Below, one piece after another: positions 25,108-26,726 of a stretch of DNA of 26,726 nt. The DNA is from a virus: the IMG/VR virus record IMGVR_UViG_3300045922_000721, positions 1 through 26,726 of that record, one strand, 5' to 3'. The notes below the pieces were generated by a model that saw nothing but the letters and a program-made list of their open reading frames with translations, made no database searches and had not been told where the DNA came from. A program made the position numbers and the translations under genes. Positions within the stretch are counted from its first letter, which is position 1; each line of letters begins with the position of its first letter.

Positions 25108-25914
25108 ATGACCTTACCTGTTTCCAAAGTCAAATATCTAACAAATAAAGAATTGCTTGCAGAAATACACAAGAGCAAATGCACTTTTTGTTGGTTCGCT
25201 GATAAAAAATATCAAGATTATGATATTATCTTGCCTTCGGTTAAAAAAATAACTAAAAAAATGCAAAAAGAGCTCTTGAAAAAGAAAGTTGAAAAAATCA
25301 ACGCAAGTCTCGAATTTGAAGCAAAATCTAGAAAAAAACCACTGGACTGGACTGCTATCACTATTAAAGACTTAGATCCAAGTGACATTGTTTTTAGAAT
25401 TATGACTAACGAACACATCCCTGTTGACCCAATTCGAGAAGCTAAAGCTAAAGAAGAAGGAGAACAATACACTCGTTTGAATTTCCCTGCGTTCAAGCAT
25501 TATATTTTGCGTGACAAAGAAATTGTTGAAGTAGGTCGCAGCCATTGGAAGGGAGATTTAGAAACTGGAAATTTCTGTCAAGAACATGGAAGAATTACCA
25601 ATGAATTAGCCCGCATGTTTATTCGACTAGTGGAACGATATGGCCAACGTGGAAATTGGAGAAATTACACGTACATTGAGGAAATGAAAAGTCAGGCTCT
25701 ATTGCAATTGAGCCAAATGGGTTTGAGATTTGACGAAAGTCGATCACAAAATCCTTTCTCATATTATACTGCGTCTGTTAGCAACAGCTTTACTCGCGTG
25801 CTGAATTTGGAAAAAAGAAACCAAAACATACGCGATGATATTTTGATGATGCATGGTCAAACTCCTTCCTATTCTCGCCAAATTGATAACGAAATCGAGC
25901 AGCGTAGCGAATAA
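25108..25914 (+). CDS. gp55: Late-transcription sigma factor gp55, 268 aa, with long N-terminal extension
   Basis: The C-terminal half matches the T4-like gp55 family: RGNWRNYTYIEEMKSQALLQ (181-200), FDESRSQNPFSYYTASVSNS (208-227) and FTRVLNLEKRNQNIRDD (228-244) form a sigma region 2-like helix bundle that recognises the late -10 element TATAAATA with host RNA polymerase. T4 gp55 has 185 residues; here about 80 more lie before the sigma domain. They include a Lys-rich helix (44-65), a conserved-looking 'LDPSDIVFRIMTNEHIP' stretch (89-105) and FPAFKHYIL (126-134). C25-x2-C28 and C157-x2-H160 could in principle bind a metal. The C-terminus (Q-I-D-N-E-I-E-Q-R-S-E) lacks the hydrophobic tail I expect of a clamp-binding end. 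AAGGA stands 5 bases before the ATG. It is followed by gp47, as genes 55 and 47 are close in T4. Confidence 0.88.
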   Translation: MTLPVSKVKYLTNKELLAEIHKSKCTFCWFADKKYQDYDIILPSVKKITKKMQKELLKKKVEKINASLEFEAKSRKKPLDWTAITIKDLDPSDIVFRIMTNEHIPVDPIREAKAKEEGEQYTRLNFPAFKHYILRDKEIVEVGRSHWKGDLETGNFCQEHGRITNELARMFIRLVERYGQRGNWRNYTYIEEMKSQALLQLSQMGLRFDESRSQNPFSYYTASVSNSFTRVLNLEKRNQNIRDDILMMHGQTPSYSRQIDNEIEQRSE

Positions 25915-25955
25915 AATTGATTTTTGATTGCTAATGCGCTATTTTTTATGCGAGC

Positions 25956-26726
25956 ATGACAAATTTCTTTAAAAAAGCCGTAGTAATGACTGACGTGCAT
26001 TGGGGAAAAAAGAACAATGACCGGCAGCATAATATAGATTGTGAAAATTTCATACAGTGGAGTATTGAAGAAGGTCAAAAGTTTGGTGCCGAAACATATA
26101 TTTGTTTGGGAGACTGGCATGACAATCGAAAAAGTTTGAATATTTCCACGATGAACTACTCACTCTCTTCGATGGAAGCAATTTCTAATAACTTTGAAAA
26201 GTTTGTGTTGATTTTAGGAAACCACGATCTGCCTTATAAAGAAAAGCGTGAGATCAATTCCGTTGAATTTGGTAGAAATATTGAAAATCTAACTTTAATT
26301 AAAAATATTTTAGTTGAAGGCAACTGTGCATTTGTGCCTTGGTTGGTAGGTGACGAATATCAACAACTGCCGGAAATCAAAGCCAAATATATTTTTGGTC
26401 ATTTTGAATTGCCACACTTTTTGATGAATGCAATGGTGGAAATGCCTGATGTTGGCAAAATAAATATCGACAATTTTCAACCAGCTGACTATATCTTTTC
26501 GGGACATTTTCACAAACGACAGTTTAAAAAAAATCAAAACGGCACAGAAATTATCTATATTGGCAACGCATTTCCGCATAACTTTTCAGATGCGTGGGAT
26601 GACGAACGTGGCATTATGTTGCTGGAGTGGGATAAAAAACCTGTTTTTAAAACCTGGCAAGATCAACCCACTTACAAAACTCTAAAGTTTTCTCAGCTTT
26701 TGCAGAATCCAGAAAAGTATTTGAAG
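25956..26726 (+). CDS. gp47: Recombination endonuclease subunit gp47 (SbcD/Mre11-like), N-terminal 257 codons
   Basis: Partial at the right edge; the visible 257 codons are open throughout. All calcineurin-type metallophosphoesterase motifs are present: D-V-H (13-15), G-D-W-H-D-N (52-57), G-N-H-D (88-91), G-H-F-E (148-151) and G-H-F-H (183-186), supplying the two-metal site. With the ATPase gp46, gp47 resects DNA ends for recombination-dependent replication and helps degrade host DNA. T4 gp47 has about 340 residues, so roughly three quarters is visible. ATG 25956 is the first start after an in-frame stop at 25932-25934. It has no good Shine-Dalgarno sequence, but a 3-codon frame (25948-25959, ATG CGA GCA TGA) ends on it with an ATGA overlap. 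It lies 41 bases after gp55, on the same strand; those bases hold no hairpin, so the two genes are probably co-transcribed. Confidence 0.93.
   Translation, partial: MTNFFKKAVVMTDVHWGKKNNDRQHNIDCENFIQWSIEEGQKFGAETYICLGDWHDNRKSLNISTMNYSLSSMEAISNNFEKFVLILGNHDLPYKEKREINSVEFGRNIENLTLIKNILVEGNCAFVPWLVGDEYQQLPEIKAKYIFGHFELPHFLMNAMVEMPDVGKINIDNFQPADYIFSGHFHKRQFKKNQNGTEIIYIGNAFPHNFSDAWDDERGIMLLEWDKKPVFKTWQDQPTYKTLKFSQLLQNPEKYLK

Noticed and set aside
25915-25955. Possible terminator between gp55 and gp47 (T-run with GC-rich flanks)
   Set aside because: The flanks around the T-run do not pair into a stable hairpin, and the next gene is on the same strand.
25869-26120. 83-codon minus-strand ORF over the gp55-gp47 junction
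   Set aside because: Antisense to two well supported genes; no motif.
1-26726. CRISPR arrays, tRNA genes, insertion sequences, attachment sites
   Set aside because: No regular short repeats with spacers, no cloverleaf-like segment, no transposase or integrase motif was seen on reading both strands.

Overview
The window looks like about 26.7 kb of the genome of a contractile-tailed, T4-like bacteriophage (Caudoviricetes, myovirus type). The case rests on a run of recognisable T4-type baseplate genes (gp48/54-like, gp53, a gp27-like hub, gp5, gp25, gp6) next to a divergent pair resembling T4 gp55 (late sigma factor) and gp47 (recombination nuclease subunit). Base composition is moderately AT-rich, roughly 40% GC from a few lines counted by eye. 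Protein sizes and the beta-rich repeat style recall T4-like phages of marine bacteria and other distant 'far-T4' groups. That placement, and any host, is inference; no host gene, tRNA, integrase or mobile element was seen.

Layout. From base 1 to 24994 all genes are on the minus strand and nearly abut or overlap, with several ATGA-type 4-base overlaps, so this is probably one late morphogenesis unit. Read in the direction of transcription it runs: nucleotidyltransferase (24994-24446), tail-tube/baseplate cap protein (24444-23743), gp53 (23741-23439), large gp27-like hub protein (23434-20882), gp5 hub/needle with a lytic domain (20885-18858), gp25 (18818-18396), gp6 (18399-14920), a giant 4678-residue structural protein in the position of T4 gp7 (14923-887), a 45-residue small protein (873-736), a 196-residue probable tail/baseplate protein (767-177), and the first 46 codons of a further structural protein that leaves the window (139-1). 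A 113-base AT-rich divergent region (24995-25107) separates this from plus-strand genes: late sigma factor gp55 (25108-25914) and the beginning of gp47 (25956 to the edge).

How the genes work together. The hub protein and gp5 should form the central hub and membrane-piercing needle. gp53, gp25 and gp6 should build the wedges and the inner ring around it. The gp48/54-like protein should cap the hub and start the tail tube. The giant protein and the proteins after it are probably the outer wedge and its attachments. gp55 is the factor expected to direct the host RNA polymerase to late promoters, plausibly including those of this baseplate unit. gp47 with gp46 (not in the window) should process DNA ends for recombination-dependent replication.

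The most unusual items are the 14-kb gene made of recurring beta-sandwich-like units, a Gly-rich repeat family, Trp-Asp motifs and a possible carbohydrate-binding module; a gp5 whose lytic domain lies after the needle instead of before it; an enlarged gp6 with an EF-hand-like calcium loop; a gp55 with a long N-terminal extension; and an overlapping 45-residue gene sharing a motif with its neighbour. No stretch over 300 bases lacks a gene.
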